Assembly: GCF_004328705.1 (NCBI RefSeq)
Contig: NZ_CP035319.1
Span: 310,001-374,000, forward strand
Origin: Rhodococcus sp. ABRD24
Lineage (GTDB): Bacteria > Actinomycetota > Actinomycetes > Mycobacteriales > Mycobacteriaceae
Length of the DNA stretch: 64,000 bases
Direction: 5' to 3'
Shown here piece by piece: positions 28,416 through 40,242 of this stretch. Position 1 is the first letter of the stretch, and each line of letters opens with the position of its first letter. A program made the translations under genes and the position numbers. Below the pieces are notes generated by a model. That model was not told where the DNA came from, did not search any database, and worked only from the letters and a program-made list of their open reading frames with translations.

Positions 28416-29185
28416 CGGACGGTGATCCCTTCTGCGCGCATGGACGCCTTGACGTCCCCGATCGTCATGTCCCCGAAGTGGAACACGCTGGCCGCGAGCA
28501 CCGCATCGGCACCGGCCTCGACGGCTGGAGCGAAGTGTTCGACGGCGCCTGCACCGCCGCTGGCGATCACCGGGACGTGCACCGCGGCGCGAACGGCGCG
28601 GATCATCTTCAGGTCGAACCCGGCCTTGGTGCCGTCGGCGTCCATCGAATTCAGCAGGATCTCGCCGACACCCAGTTCGGCACCACGGATGGCCCATTCG
28701 ACGGCGTCGATGCCTGTGCCGCGCTTGCCACCGTGCGTGGTGACCTCCCAGCCCGACGGGGTGGGCTCCTGCCCCTCCGGGACGGTCCGCGCATCGACCG
28801 ACAACACGATGCACTGCGACCCGAATCGCTCGGACATCTCCCGCAGTACCTCGGGGCGGGCGATTGCGGCGGTGTTGACGCTGACCTTGTCCGCGCCGGC
28901 GCGCAGCAGTCGGTCGACGTCCTCGACGGTCCGCACACCGCCACCGACGGTGAGCGGAATGAAGACCTGCTCGGCGGTCCGGGTGACGACGTCGAGCATC
29001 GTGCCCCGGTCGCCGCTGGACGCGGTGACGTCCAGGAAGGTCAACTCGTCGGCGCCCTGCGCGTCGTAGGTCGCGGCGAGTTCGACGGGATCGCCCGCGT
29101 CACGAAGGTTCTCGAAGTTCACGCCCTTCACGACGCGGCCCGCGTCGACGTCCAGACACGGGATCACTCGAACAGCCAAAGTCAT
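28412..29185 (-). CDS. hisF: Imidazole glycerol phosphate synthase, cyclase subunit
   Basis: This 257-residue TIM barrel, with HisH, makes imidazole glycerol phosphate and AICAR. D11 in [14 protein letters not shown] and the later aspartate in [12 protein letters not shown] are the catalytic acids; GGGVRT and ASGGAG bind phosphate. The ATG at 29185 has GGAGGG upstream and overlaps the stop of the phosphatase gene before it (ATGA). Confidence 0.97.
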   Translation of the reverse strand: MTLAVRVIPCLDVDAGRVVKGVNFENLRDAGDPVELAATYDAQGADELTFLDVTASSGDRGTMLDVVTRTAEQVFIPLTVGGGVRTVEDVDRLLRAGADKVSVNTAAIARPEVLREMSERFGSQCIVLSVDARTVPEGQEPTPSGWEVTTHGGKRGTGIDAVEWAIRGAELGVGEILLNSMDADGTKAGFDLKMIRAVRAAVHVPVIASGGAGAVEHFAPAVEAGADAVLAASVFHFGDMTIGDVKASMRAEGITVR

Positions 29186-30015
29186 TGTGGAGGCCCTCCT
29201 TCAGGCCGCTTCTCCGGATCGCCCAGAGAATGGAGAATATCGAGCAGCTCGCCGTGTATGCCTGGCGCGGCGGCCAGTACCGAACGGGATCCGATTTGCC
29301 AGTCGTCGCCGCGCAGATCGGTGACAACACCCCCTGCCGCCCGCACGAGTGCGACACCGGCCGCGTTGTCCCACACGTGGTGACCGAACACGACTGCACC
29401 ACCGAGAATTCCGGCGGCGGTGTACGCGAGGTCGGCGCCTGTGGATCCGTGCATCCGGATCCGGGACGAGACCCGGCTCAGCTGACCGAGCAGTTCGAAG
29501 CGGTACGAGCCCGGGATGCGTCCCCGACTGTCGATGTTGAACGCCCCGAACCCGATCATCGCCGACGAGAGCGAGCTCGGCTCGAGTGGCGGCAACGCGA
29601 TTCCGTTGCGGTACACCGGCCCGTCCGTGGCAGCCGCGAACCGCTCACCCGTCAGCGGCAGCCACGTCAACCCCAGCACGGGAACGCCTTCGCGCAGCAG
29701 CGCCAACAGCATGCCCGCCGTCGACAGGCCCGCCGAATAGTTGAACGTGCCGTCGATCGGATCGAGGATCCAGACGTCACCGTCGGCGAGTTCGGGCCCA
29801 CCGAATTCCTCACCGTGCACCTCGATGCCTGTGCGGCGCTCGAGTTCCCCGGAGATCGTCCCTTCCAGTTCCAGATCGACCGCCGTGGCGAAATCGTTGG
29901 GCCCCTTACGAACCGCGCTCGGGGCGCCCAGCCCCGCAACGAACCGGTCCCGGGCACCGTCGAGGACGTCGCTCGCGATCGCCAGCAGCTCGAGCGGGTC
30001 CCGGAGCGGGCTCAT
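29182..30015 (-). CDS. Inositol monophosphatase-family protein
   Basis: This 277-residue protein is of the IMPase fold with the metal site DPIDGT (in [15 protein letters not shown]), an acidic EEFGG loop and the distal [15 protein letters not shown]. The position between hisA and hisF matches impA of mycobacteria and corynebacteria. It could hydrolyse inositol phosphate, or act as histidinol-phosphatase (HisN is from the same superfamily); sequence alone does not decide. It is coupled to hisF by ATGA and lies 15 bp after hisA. Confidence 0.9.
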   Translation of the reverse strand: MSPLRDPLELLAIASDVLDGARDRFVAGLGAPSAVRKGPNDFATAVDLELEGTISGELERRTGIEVHGEEFGGPELADGDVWILDPIDGTFNYSAGLSTAGMLLALLREGVPVLGLTWLPLTGERFAAATDGPVYRNGIALPPLEPSSLSSAMIGFGAFNIDSRGRIPGSYRFELLGQLSRVSSRIRMHGSTGADLAYTAAGILGGAVVFGHHVWDNAAGVALVRAAGGVVTDLRGDDWQIGSRSVLAAAPGIHGELLDILHSLGDPEKRPEGGPPQ

Positions 30016-30030
30016 CGCGACGGCCGATTC

Positions 30031-30765
30031 CTAGCGCGAGACCGCGGCGAGGGCCTCGGGAAGCGTGAATCGTCCTGCATAGAGAGCCTTTCCGACGATC
30101 GATCCCTCGACGCCCTCACCGACGAGACCGGCAATGGCCTCGAGGTCGGCGATCGTGGAGACGCCGCCCGATGCGACGACGGGTGCGTCGGTGGCCGCGC
30201 AGACCTGACTCAGGAGTTCGAGGTTCGGACCGGTGAGGGTGCCATCCTTGCTGACGTCGGTGACGACGTAGCGCGAGCAGCCGTCACGGTTCAGGCGCTC
30301 GAGGACCTCCCACAGGTCACCGCCGTCGGAGACCCAGCCACGGCCTCGCAGGCGATAGTCGCCGTCGATCAGTTTGACGTCGAGGCCGACAGCGATGCGC
30401 TCGCCGTGCTTGGCAATGGCGCGGGCGCACCAGTCCGGGTTCTCGACGGCGGCGGTGCCGAGGTTGACACGCGCGCAGCCGGTCGCGAGGGCGGCCTCGA
30501 GGGAGTCGTCGTCACGGATTCCACCGGACAACTCCACCTTGACGTCGAGCTCGCCGACGACGCTGGCAAGCAGCTCACGGTTGGAGCCGCGGCCGAAGGC
30601 AGCATCGAGATCAACCAGATGGACCCACTCGGCTCCGTCGTTCTGCCACGCCAGGGCGGCGTCGCGGGGCGCACCATAACTGGTCTCACTCCCCGCCTCT
30701 CCCTGAACGAGGCGAACAGCTTCACCGTTGGCGACATCTACAGCAGGCAAAAGGACCAGGCTCAC
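30031..30765 (-). CDS. priA: Phosphoribosyl isomerase A (HisA/TrpF dual)
   Basis: This 244-residue TIM barrel isomerises ProFAR in histidine synthesis; the actinobacterial form (PriA) also isomerises phosphoribosyl anthranilate for tryptophan. D10 (LPAVDVANG) and the aspartate in [11 protein letters not shown] are the two catalytic acids; GGIRDDDSL and ASGGVS bind phosphate. No trpF is present in the neighbouring trp operon, which supports dual use. The GTG at 30765 gives the family N-terminus. Confidence 0.94.
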   Translation of the reverse strand: MSLVLLPAVDVANGEAVRLVQGEAGSETSYGAPRDAALAWQNDGAEWVHLVDLDAAFGRGSNRELLASVVGELDVKVELSGGIRDDDSLEAALATGCARVNLGTAAVENPDWCARAIAKHGERIAVGLDVKLIDGDYRLRGRGWVSDGGDLWEVLERLNRDGCSRYVVTDVSKDGTLTGPNLELLSQVCAATDAPVVASGGVSTIADLEAIAGLVGEGVEGSIVGKALYAGRFTLPEALAAVSR

Positions 30766-30814
30766 TGCGCCGATCCTAGTAGGTGCCCTCCCGAGCCTTC
30801 GCCCGGGGCGCGGG

Positions 30815-31450
30815 TCACAGACTGCGGACCCAGTTCTCCAACAGCTGCGCACCGGCGTCACCGGACTTCTCCGGATGGAACTGGGTGGCGGAGAGCGCAC
30901 CGTTTTCGACGGCAGCGAGGAAACGCGAGCCGTGTTCGGCCCACGTCAGCCGCGGTGGCGCGATGATCTCCGACGGTGGCAACTCCCACCTGCGCACGCC
31001 GTACGAGTGGACGAAGTAGAAGCGGGTATCCGGAGCCATTCCGGCAAACAGCGTGCTGTCCTCGGGTGCCTCGACCGTGTTCCAGCCCATGTGCGGCAGC
31101 ACGTCGGCCTCGAGTCTCTCGACGGTGCCGGGCCACTCACCGCAGCCCTCGGCCTCGACACCGAACTCGACGCCACGTTCGAACAGGATCTGCATACCGA
31201 CGCAGATGCCGAGTACCGGGCGCCCGCCCGCGAGCCGCTGGCCGATGATCCGATCGCCGCGGACACCGAGCAGGCCCTCCATGCACGCCGCGAAAGCTCC
31301 GACACCGGGCACCACGAGGCCGTCGGCAGCGAGCGCGATCTTGGGGTCCGATGTCACCTCGATCTCGGCGCCGGTACGCGCGAGGGCGCGCTGGGCCGAA
31401 TGCAGATTTCCGGAGCCGTAATCGAGAAGAGCAACCTTGCGTGCGGTCAT
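30815..31450 (-). CDS. hisH: Imidazole glycerol phosphate synthase, glutaminase subunit
   Basis: This 211-residue class I glutamine amidotransferase supplies ammonia to HisF. The catalytic cysteine lies in [12 protein letters not shown] and the histidine and glutamate in [21 protein letters not shown] opens the protein. Its ATG overlaps the stop of the MFS gene upstream (ATGA at 31447-31450), tying it to that gene rather than directly to hisB. Confidence 0.97.
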   Translation of the reverse strand: MTARKVALLDYGSGNLHSAQRALARTGAEIEVTSDPKIALAADGLVVPGVGAFAACMEGLLGVRGDRIIGQRLAGGRPVLGICVGMQILFERGVEFGVEAEGCGEWPGTVERLEADVLPHMGWNTVEAPEDSTLFAGMAPDTRFYFVHSYGVRRWELPPSEIIAPPRLTWAEHGSRFLAAVENGALSATQFHPEKSGDAGAQLLENWVRSL

Positions 31451-32601
31451 GCCTGGACTCTATCGGGGCGCAGCCGGGCGACCGCCGCCACGGGGACGAC
31501 CGCGACAACCGCAACCGCCGCGACGACGAACACCGGCGGATATCCCACAGACGTCGCCACCGCACCGAGCGCGAGCGCCCCGACACCGGTGCCGCCGTCG
31601 TATGCGACGTTCCAGGCGGCACTGGCGGCCCCGACCCGGTCCCGGCCCGCGGACGCGAGCAGGACCAGCAGGGACTCGTTCTGTACCGCGCCGAATCCCA
31701 GCCCGAAGGTCATCGCACCGACCACGAGGCCGATATCGCCGACGTGCCCGGCGACCGCGAACGCGAGCACCGCCGTGCCCACCGCCGCGATCAGCAGCGC
31801 CGGCACGGTGGTGCGGCCCGCACCGAGCCGATCCGCGATCACGCCAGCGCCATAACGGCCGAGCAGCATCGCGCCCGCCGACGCCGAGAGCGCGAAACCA
31901 GCCACGGCAGCGCGGTTTTCGGTCGCGATCGGAAGCAGGGAGGACACCCCACCGTAGGTGGCCGCCACCACCAGCATCGACAGGCACGGAACCAACAGCA
32001 CCTGCACGGGCAGCCCCTTACGCCCGGCCGGCAGACCAGGTTTCGGCACGACCGGCAGCCGGAAGATCGACACCAGGGACAGCAGCGGGATGATTGCGCC
32101 TAGCAGGTACACCGCAGTGAAGTGTCCCGCCTGATAGAGGCCGAGCCCCAAGGGCAGCACCAGCATCTGGGCCGACGAGACCGCCACACCGTTGGCGCCG
32201 GTCACCCGGCCAAGCAGATTGCGCGGCGCCAACTCGGCGAGCAGCCCGATCCCGGCCACTGTCACCAGACCGAAGCCGATACCCCGGACCGCCGAAATCG
32301 CAAGCGCCGGTGCGGTCGCCGTACTCAACAGGAAGCCCAGCGACGGCAGCCCCAGCAGCAGGCAGCCTGCAGCGAGCACGGCTCGGTACCCACGGCTGCG
32401 CAGCAACGACGGCACACGCAACTGCGTCACGACCGTCGTCGCCATGAACACCGCCGTCGATGCTCCGGCAGCCGTGCTCGAACCACCCCCATCGGCGATC
32501 GCGAGGGGGACCACAGGCAACAGCAGCGTCCAACCACCGAAGGTGGTGGCGCCCATGAGAAGAGCTACCAGGATCCCGCGAGTTCGCAGGAGTTCGCGCA
32601 T
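31447..32601 (-). CDS. MFS transporter inside the his operon
   Basis: This 384-residue protein has about twelve hydrophobic helices. It has a major-facilitator layout: a loop between helices 2 and 3 ([15 protein letters not shown]), an [12 protein letters not shown] helix and a central polar loop. The start ATG at 32601 shares a base with the stop of the tiny gene before it (TGATG), and its stop overlaps the hisH start, so it is firmly in the operon. Substrate unknown; export of histidine or an intermediate is only a guess from position. Confidence 0.82.
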   Translation of the reverse strand: MRELLRTRGILVALLMGATTFGGWTLLLPVVPLAIADGGGSSTAAGASTAVFMATTVVTQLRVPSLLRSRGYRAVLAAGCLLLGLPSLGFLLSTATAPALAISAVRGIGFGLVTVAGIGLLAELAPRNLLGRVTGANGVAVSSAQMLVLPLGLGLYQAGHFTAVYLLGAIIPLLSLVSIFRLPVVPKPGLPAGRKGLPVQVLLVPCLSMLVVAATYGGVSSLLPIATENRAAVAGFALSASAGAMLLGRYGAGVIADRLGAGRTTVPALLIAAVGTAVLAFAVAGHVGDIGLVVGAMTFGLGFGAVQNESLLVLLASAGRDRVGAASAAWNVAYDGGTGVGALALGAVATSVGYPPVFVVAAVAVVAVVPVAAVARLRPDRVQA

Positions 32602-32753
32602 CAGATCAGCCGGAGAATCCCCGCCGCAGCGGCCAGCACGGCAAGGGCCGACAGCACGCCCGACGCCAGCTTGTTCACCTTCCACAACGCATACACGCCA
32701 CCGATGGCGAAACCGGCGCCGAGGAACAGGATGTAGGTGAGGACGGTATCCAT
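32601..32753 (-). CDS. 50-residue two-helix membrane protein
   Basis: The frame from ATG at 32753 gives 50 residues: a first helix (TYILFLGAGFAIGGVYALW), a short KVNK linker and a second helix (SGVLSALAVLAAAAGILRL). The GxxxGxxY pattern resembles XapX-type (DUF1427) small proteins, a weak similarity only. It starts two bases from the hisB stop and its own stop overlaps the MFS start, a spacing expected of a real coupled gene. It may be an accessory of the transporter. Confidence 0.75.
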   Translation of the reverse strand: MDTVLTYILFLGAGFAIGGVYALWKVNKLASGVLSALAVLAAAAGILRLI

Positions 32754-32755
32754 GC

Positions 32756-33370
32756 CTACAGTGCACCCTTGGTCGACGGAATGCCCGTCACCCGCGGGTC
32801 CGGTTCGACGGCCTCGCGCAGCGCGCGGGCGACGGCCTTGAACTCGGCCTCGGTGATGTGGTGCTGGTCGCGGCCGTACAGCACCCGCACGTGCAACGCG
32901 ATGCGCGCATTGAGGGCGATCGACTCGAACACGTGCCGGTTGATCACGGTCGAGTACGGCACGCCCGGGTAGCCGCCGATCACACTGTGCAGCATGTGTT
33001 CCGGCTCACCGGTGTGTACACAGTACGGGCGACCGGATACGTCCACCGACGCGTGGGCGAGAGTCTCGTCCATCGGGATGAAAGCATCGCCGAAGCGTCG
33101 GATACCGCGCTTGTCGCCGAGCGCCTGACCGAGCGCCTGCCCCAGCACGATCGAGGTGTCCTCGACGGTGTGGTGGGCATCGATCTCGACATCGCCCTTC
33201 GCCTGCACGTTGAGGTCGAAGCTGGCATGCGAGCCCAGGGCGGTGAGCATGTGGTCGAAGAACGGGACACCCGTCGACACAGAGACGTTCCCGGTCCCGT
33301 CGAGGTTCAGCTCGACGACGATGCTCGACTCCTTGGTGGTCCGCTCCACCCGCGCGATCCGATCACTCAT
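32756..33370 (-). CDS. hisB: Imidazoleglycerol-phosphate dehydratase
   Basis: This 204-residue manganese enzyme removes water from imidazole glycerol phosphate. The paired metal motifs are intact: FFDHML with DAHHTVED in the first half and DETLAHAS with [14 protein letters not shown] in the second. The ATG at 33370 is preferred over the preceding GTG because GAAGGA then lies at a proper distance. It is a stand-alone dehydratase without a phosphatase domain. Confidence 0.97.
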   Translation of the reverse strand: MSDRIARVERTTKESSIVVELNLDGTGNVSVSTGVPFFDHMLTALGSHASFDLNVQAKGDVEIDAHHTVEDTSIVLGQALGQALGDKRGIRRFGDAFIPMDETLAHASVDVSGRPYCVHTGEPEHMLHSVIGGYPGVPYSTVINRHVFESIALNARIALHVRVLYGRDQHHITEAEFKAVARALREAVEPDPRVTGIPSTKGAL

Positions 33371-33385
33371 CACAGTCCTTCGTCA

Positions 33386-35835
<2,450 letters not shown>

Positions 35836-35870
35836 GAGAGGTCCTCTCTGGAGAACTGGGGTTTACACCG

Positions 35871-35876
35871 ATTATC
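35871..35876 (-). promoter_or_regulatory. Candidate -10 element of the his operon
   Basis: Read leftwards, GATAAT occurs 36 bases ahead of the hisD start codon, in the only short AT-rich stretch of the hisD-nadC gap. It is a good match to the housekeeping -10 consensus; no clear -35 is seen at 16-18 bp. It would give a leader of about 30 bases. Confidence 0.35.
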
Positions 35877-35906
35877 CGGGATGGGTGCAAGTTACTTACG
35901 TTCCGG

Positions 35907-35929
35907 CCCCACCTGTGCGCTACGTGGGG
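35907..35929 (-). terminator. Stem-loop after nadC
   Basis: CCCCAC (35907-35912) and GTGGGG (35924-35929) can pair, three bases after the nadC stop codon. It probably ends the nad transcript before the his promoter. The stem is short, so read-through into the his operon is possible. Confidence 0.5.
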
Positions 35930-35932
35930 TGG

Positions 35933-36796
35933 TCAGAGCATGTCCAATCCGAGATCCAGCACGGTGACCGAATGGGTCAATGCGCCCACCGCGAGGTAGT
36001 CGACGCCGGTGCCGGCGTAGTCCGCGGCTACATCCAGCGTCAACCCACCCGAGGACTCGAGCTTGGTACTCGGCGCGACGGTGTCGCGTCGCTGCACCGC
36101 GATCTGCGTCTGCCACAGTGGAAAGTTATCCAGCAGAACCAGTTCGGCATTCTCCGCGAGCACCTCGTCCAACTGCGTGAGGTTGTCGACCTCCACCTCG
36201 CATTCGATGCCGGGTGCAGCGGCCCGAACGGCCCGCAATGCCGCGACGGCCGAGCCCGCAGCCACCACATGGTTGTCCTTGATCAGGGCGGCGTCACCGA
36301 GACCCATTCGATGGTTGACGCCCCCGCCGACCCGGACCGCGTACTTCTGCAGGCCACGCAGACCGGGCAGTGTCTTTCGGCTGTCGCGGATCTTGCACTC
36401 GGTTCCCTCGACCGCATCGACCCACGCTGATGTAGCAGTCGCGATGCCGGACAGGTGGCACATCAGGTTCAGCATCGTTCGCTCGGCCGTGAGCAGGACA
36501 CGGGTCGGCGCGGCCACGGTGAGAACCGCGTCACCGGGCTGGATGCGAGTGCCGTCGTCGACGCGGCTGAGCACCTCGTAGTTGCCGGCACCGATCACCT
36601 CGTCGAGCACCATGAGTCCCACGTCGATGCCCGCGACGGTTCCGGCCGCGCGCGACACCACCGACGCCTCGGCAATGGCGCCCTCGGGCACAGTCGCCAC
36701 CGATGTCACGTCCGGGCCGTACCGCAGGTCCTCGTCGAGCGCAGTGCGCACCAGCGCGAGCGTCTCCAGCGGATCGAGTCGGTCCAACGCGGTCAT
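35933..36796 (-). CDS. nadC: Quinolinate phosphoribosyltransferase
   Basis: This 287-residue enzyme turns quinolinate and PRPP into nicotinate mononucleotide, the third step of de novo NAD synthesis. It has EDLRYGPDVTS near the N-terminus, NLMCHLSGIAT, IRDSRKTLPGLRGLQKYAVRVGGG, then IKDNHVVAAG, ECEVEVDNLTQ and LESSGGLTLD, covering the substrate-binding arginines and lysines. The start overlaps the nadB stop (ATGA), so nadA-B-C is one coupled unit. Confidence 0.97.
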   Translation of the reverse strand: MTALDRLDPLETLALVRTALDEDLRYGPDVTSVATVPEGAIAEASVVSRAAGTVAGIDVGLMVLDEVIGAGNYEVLSRVDDGTRIQPGDAVLTVAAPTRVLLTAERTMLNLMCHLSGIATATSAWVDAVEGTECKIRDSRKTLPGLRGLQKYAVRVGGGVNHRMGLGDAALIKDNHVVAAGSAVAALRAVRAAAPGIECEVEVDNLTQLDEVLAENAELVLLDNFPLWQTQIAVQRRDTVAPSTKLESSGGLTLDVAADYAGTGVDYLAVGALTHSVTVLDLGLDML

Positions 36797-38370
36797 CGTG
36801 CTCCTGTCGATTGCAGTTCGGGTAGTTCCAGGTCACCGTCGCGGCCGAGTCGCACCGCGAAGCTGCGGCGAAACTCGTCGGACGAGTCGGGATAGTCGGT
36901 TCGGGTGTGGCAGCCGCGGCTCTCTCGCCGAGCGGATGCGGCCAGTGCCAGCGCGGATGCGGCGACCGTGAGCGCAGTGTCCTCGAGCGCGCGGCCGTCC
37001 CCTGCCACCGCAACCCCACATCGTGCGAGTTCACCTGCCGCCGCGTCCAGTCCGTCGCCGTCGCGCACGACCGACGCGTGCGCGGTCATGAGCGACTGCA
37101 CCCGCTCCCGCGCGGCGCGCGGCCGGAACGGAAGGAGCAGATCAGTTGCCTCGACTGACATGTCGGCACGTTCAGCGGCCGCATGACCGACCCGTTCGCC
37201 GACGACGAGCCCCTCGAGCAGGCTGTTCGACGCGAGGCGATTGGCGCCGTGCAGCCCAGTCCGGGCCACCTCGCCGGCCGCGTAGAGGCCCGGCACCTCG
37301 GTTCGCCCGTGTACGTCCGTCGCGACACCGCCGCACGAGTAGTGAGCTGCCGGCGCCACCGGAATGAGCTGAGCCGACGGATCGATTCCCGCCGCCAGAC
37401 AGGACGCGGTGACCGTCGGGAACCGCAGCGCGAACCCCTTCAGGCCTCGCGCGTCGAGGTACACGTGGTCACCGCCACTCTCGCGCAGCCGCTGCGCAAT
37501 CGCCCGCGAGACCACGTCACGCGGCGCGAGGTCCCCGAGCGGGTGGATGCCCTCGGTAACCGAGCGACCATCGGCGTCCACCAGTCGCGCGCCTTCCCCC
37601 CGGACCGCCTCGCTGATCAGCGGGCGTCGCCCGATCCCGTTGGGCGTGTACAGAACCGTGGGATGGAACTGGACGAACTCGAGATCGGTGACGGTCGCAC
37701 CGGCCTCGAGGGCGAGCGCGATGCCGTCCGCGGTGGCGCCTGATGGATTGGTGCTACACGCGTACAGCTGGCCGAGCCCTCCAGTCGCGAGCACGACGGC
37801 TGGTGCGTGGATGACGCCCAGTCCGTGCTCGGACACCACGATCAGCCCGGTGACGCCCCGCGCATCCGTCGTGACCCGCGCAGCGGCGGCGCCGTGCAGC
37901 ATCGGCAGCCCCAGAGCGTTGAGGGCTCGTTGCACCTCGGCGCCGGTTGCATCGCCGCCGGCATGAATGATGCGGCGCGTACTGTGCCCGCCCTCTCGGG
38001 TGCGCGAGACGACTCCGTCGGATCCGGTGTCGAACGCGGCACCCACCGCGATCAGAGACGCGACGGCTTGTTTGCCCGCCGACACGATCGACCGCACCGC
38101 GGACTCGTCGCACAGCCCGGCGCCGGCCGTGCACGTGTCACCTGTGTGGGAGTCGACCGAATCGGTCCGCCCGTCACCTACGACAGCGATGCCGCCCTGT
38201 GCATACTGCGTCGCGGTGTCGGTCGCTCCGCCCTTGCTGACGCCCAGGACCCGCAGTCCGCGCGATATCGCGGTGCGAGCCGCGGTCAGTCCCGCGACGC
38301 CACCCCCCACGATCACGAGGTCGGCGTGTGCCTCCCACACCACGCCGCCACTCTCCGCGCGCGCGGTCAT
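36793..38370 (-). CDS. nadB: L-aspartate oxidase
   Basis: This 525-residue FAD enzyme makes iminoaspartate for NadA. The FAD motif VIVGGGVAGLTAA is at residues ~18-30, followed by GGIAVVGDGRTDS, TREGGHSTRRIIHAGGDATG, a QFHPT-type site (LEFVQFHPTVLY), the APAAHYSCGGVATD active-site loop and GANRLASNSLLEGLV. The ATG shares a base with the nadA stop (TAATG). The Arg/Gly-rich frame upstream of it is not part of the protein. Confidence 0.96.
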   Translation of the reverse strand: MTARAESGGVVWEAHADLVIVGGGVAGLTAARTAISRGLRVLGVSKGGATDTATQYAQGGIAVVGDGRTDSVDSHTGDTCTAGAGLCDESAVRSIVSAGKQAVASLIAVGAAFDTGSDGVVSRTREGGHSTRRIIHAGGDATGAEVQRALNALGLPMLHGAAAARVTTDARGVTGLIVVSEHGLGVIHAPAVVLATGGLGQLYACSTNPSGATADGIALALEAGATVTDLEFVQFHPTVLYTPNGIGRRPLISEAVRGEGARLVDADGRSVTEGIHPLGDLAPRDVVSRAIAQRLRESGGDHVYLDARGLKGFALRFPTVTASCLAAGIDPSAQLIPVAPAAHYSCGGVATDVHGRTEVPGLYAAGEVARTGLHGANRLASNSLLEGLVVGERVGHAAAERADMSVEATDLLLPFRPRAARERVQSLMTAHASVVRDGDGLDAAAGELARCGVAVAGDGRALEDTALTVAASALALAASARRESRGCHTRTDYPDSSDEFRRSFAVRLGRDGDLELPELQSTGAR

Positions 38371-39401
38371 TACTCCCCGCCGCCGGGATTCCCGATCTCG
38401 ATCATGCGCTGAACGGACGTGCGGGCACGCTCGGCGACATCGGGAGCAACGTTGACCTCGTCCTTGCCCTCGACCAGGCAGCGCAGCAGGGCTGCCGGGG
38501 TGATCATCTTCATGTAAGGGCACGACGCACGGTCGTTGACGGCCTGGAAATCGACGCCCGGCGCCGCCTTGCGCAGCTGATGCAGCATGCCCACCTCGGT
38601 CGCGACCAGCACCTGCTTGGCCCCGGTCTCACGGGCGGCGTCGAGCATCCCTCCGGTCGAGAGAATCTTGACCTTGTCTGCGGGAACGAAGCCCTCGCCG
38701 GCGAGGTAGAGCGCGGACGTGGCGCAGCCACACTCGGGATGCACGAAAAGTTCGGCGTCCGGATGCGACTTCGACTTGGCAGTCAGCTCATCGCCGTTGA
38801 TGCCGGCGTGCACATGGCACTCACCCGCCCAGATCTGCATGTTGGTCCGGCCGGTAACCCGCTTGACGTGGGCGCCCAGGAACTGGTCCGGCAGGAACAA
38901 CACCTCGCGGTCGGGGTCTATCGACGAAACGACGTCGACCGCATTGGACGACGTGCAGCAGATGTCGGTCAGCCCCTTCACCTCGGCGGTGGTGTTGACA
39001 TACGACACCACCACCGCATCGGGGTATTCGGCCTTCCACTCTCGGAGCTGATCCGCGGTGATCGAGTCGGCGAGCGAGCAGCCGGCCCGTTCGTCCGGGA
39101 TCAGCACTGTCTTCTCCGGGCTGAGAATCTTGGCGGTCTCGGCCATGAAGTGGACGCCACAGAACACGATCGTGCCCTCTTCGGCCTCTGCGGCGATCCG
39201 CGACAGCGCGAGCGAGTCACCGACATGGTCGGCGACGTCCTGGATCTCGGGCAGCTGGTAATTGTGCGCCAGGATCGTGGCGTTGCGTTCCTTCGCCAGA
39301 CGACGCACCTCCGCCGCCCACTCGGGTCCGGCCTCGACGCCGGTGTATCCACCGGGGCCGTCCTGGATCGTTCCGGCACCCGCCCACAACGTCGATGTCA
39401 T
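38370..39401 (-). CDS. nadA: Quinolinate synthase
   Basis: This 343-residue 4Fe-4S enzyme condenses iminoaspartate with dihydroxyacetone phosphate to quinolinate. [27 protein letters not shown], the cysteines in DICCTSSNA and HPECGC, and the closing ASCPYMKM with the third cluster cysteine all fit. The ATG at 39401 has AAGGAG six bases upstream; earlier in-frame ATGs overlap the NrtR operator and are rejected. First gene of nadA-B-C, opposite nrtR. Confidence 0.96.
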   Translation of the reverse strand: MTSTLWAGAGTIQDGPGGYTGVEAGPEWAAEVRRLAKERNATILAHNYQLPEIQDVADHVGDSLALSRIAAEAEEGTIVFCGVHFMAETAKILSPEKTVLIPDERAGCSLADSITADQLREWKAEYPDAVVVSYVNTTAEVKGLTDICCTSSNAVDVVSSIDPDREVLFLPDQFLGAHVKRVTGRTNMQIWAGECHVHAGINGDELTAKSKSHPDAELFVHPECGCATSALYLAGEGFVPADKVKILSTGGMLDAARETGAKQVLVATEVGMLHQLRKAAPGVDFQAVNDRASCPYMKMITPAALLRCLVEGKDEVNVAPDVAERARTSVQRMIEIGNPGGGE

Positions 39402-39481
39402 GGCCACTCCTTCTTCGCGAAGCTCGTTTACAGCTCCGTCACTACAACCCGGGCGGGCTGGCCCGAATTTCCGAAATCGAG

Positions 39482-39504
39482 GTTTTCGACTTAGGATCGA
39501 AAAC
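39482..39504. promoter_or_regulatory. NrtR operator candidate
   Basis: GTTTTCGA and TCGAAAAC are perfect 8-bp arms separated by seven bases, a 23-bp palindrome ending directly at the nrtR ATG (39505) and 80 bp from nadA. The position and symmetry suit autorepression of nrtR and repression of nadA-B-C. Confidence 0.72.
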
Positions 39505-40239
39505 ATGACACATGGTAGCACCGTTCACGAAGTGCTCACCGCGGTGTTCCAGGTTCGAACCCCCGGGGGAACAATCGCCGCAGGTGACGGCCATCACGGC
39601 GATTCCTGTTGCCGAACCGACGAGTTGATGGTGCTGCTGTGGCAGCGCGCACTCGACCCCGAGAAAGGCACGTGGTCACTACCCGGCGGAACCCTGGGCG
39701 ACCACGAGGACCTCAAAACCTCCGCGCGACGCCAGCTCGCAGAGAAAGTCGACGTGCGCGATGTGGCACACCTCGAGCAGCTATCGGTTTTCAGCGACCC
39801 GCACCGGGTACCGGGGCCGCGCCGGATCGCATCGACCTACCTCGGACTGGTCCCGCTTCCGGCGGACCCGCAGCTGCCGCCCGACACCGCATGGCACCCC
39901 GTCTCCGCCCTACCGTCAATGTCGTTCGACCACGGCACCGTGGTCGAACACGCACGCACCAGGCTCGCCGCAAAGCTGTCCTACACCAACATCGCCTTCG
40001 CACTCGCGCCGGACGAGTTCACGATGTCCACACTGCGTGAAATCTATTGTGCCGCATTGGGATATCAGGTCGACACGACGAACCTACAGAGGGTGCTGAC
40101 TCGGCGAGGAGTCATCATCGCAACCGGAAGCACGGCACCCCCCGGACGGACCGGTGGCAGGCCCGCCGCCCTGTACCGCTTCACGGACACCCGGCTGCGT
40201 GTGACGGACGAGTTTGCCGCCCTACGGCCACCGGTCTGA
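39505..40239 (+). CDS. nrtR: NrtR-type Nudix-derived repressor of NAD synthesis
   Basis: This 244-residue protein has a Nudix fold (residues ~8-155) and a C-terminal winged helix ([32 protein letters not shown], and GRPAALYRF), the NrtR layout. The Nudix box starts G62 and has E68 and R76, but Q77 and K81 replace two conserved glutamates, so hydrolysis is probably lost and the domain senses an NAD-related metabolite. The ATG abuts the operator, so translation may be leaderless. Divergent nadA-B-C is the obvious target. Confidence 0.9.
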   Translation: MTHGSTVHEVLTAVFQVRTPGGTIAAGDGHHGDSCCRTDELMVLLWQRALDPEKGTWSLPGGTLGDHEDLKTSARRQLAEKVDVRDVAHLEQLSVFSDPHRVPGPRRIASTYLGLVPLPADPQLPPDTAWHPVSALPSMSFDHGTVVEHARTRLAAKLSYTNIAFALAPDEFTMSTLREIYCAALGYQVDTTNLQRVLTRRGVIIATGSTAPPGRTGGRPAALYRFTDTRLRVTDEFAALRPPV

Positions 40240-40242
40240 TCT

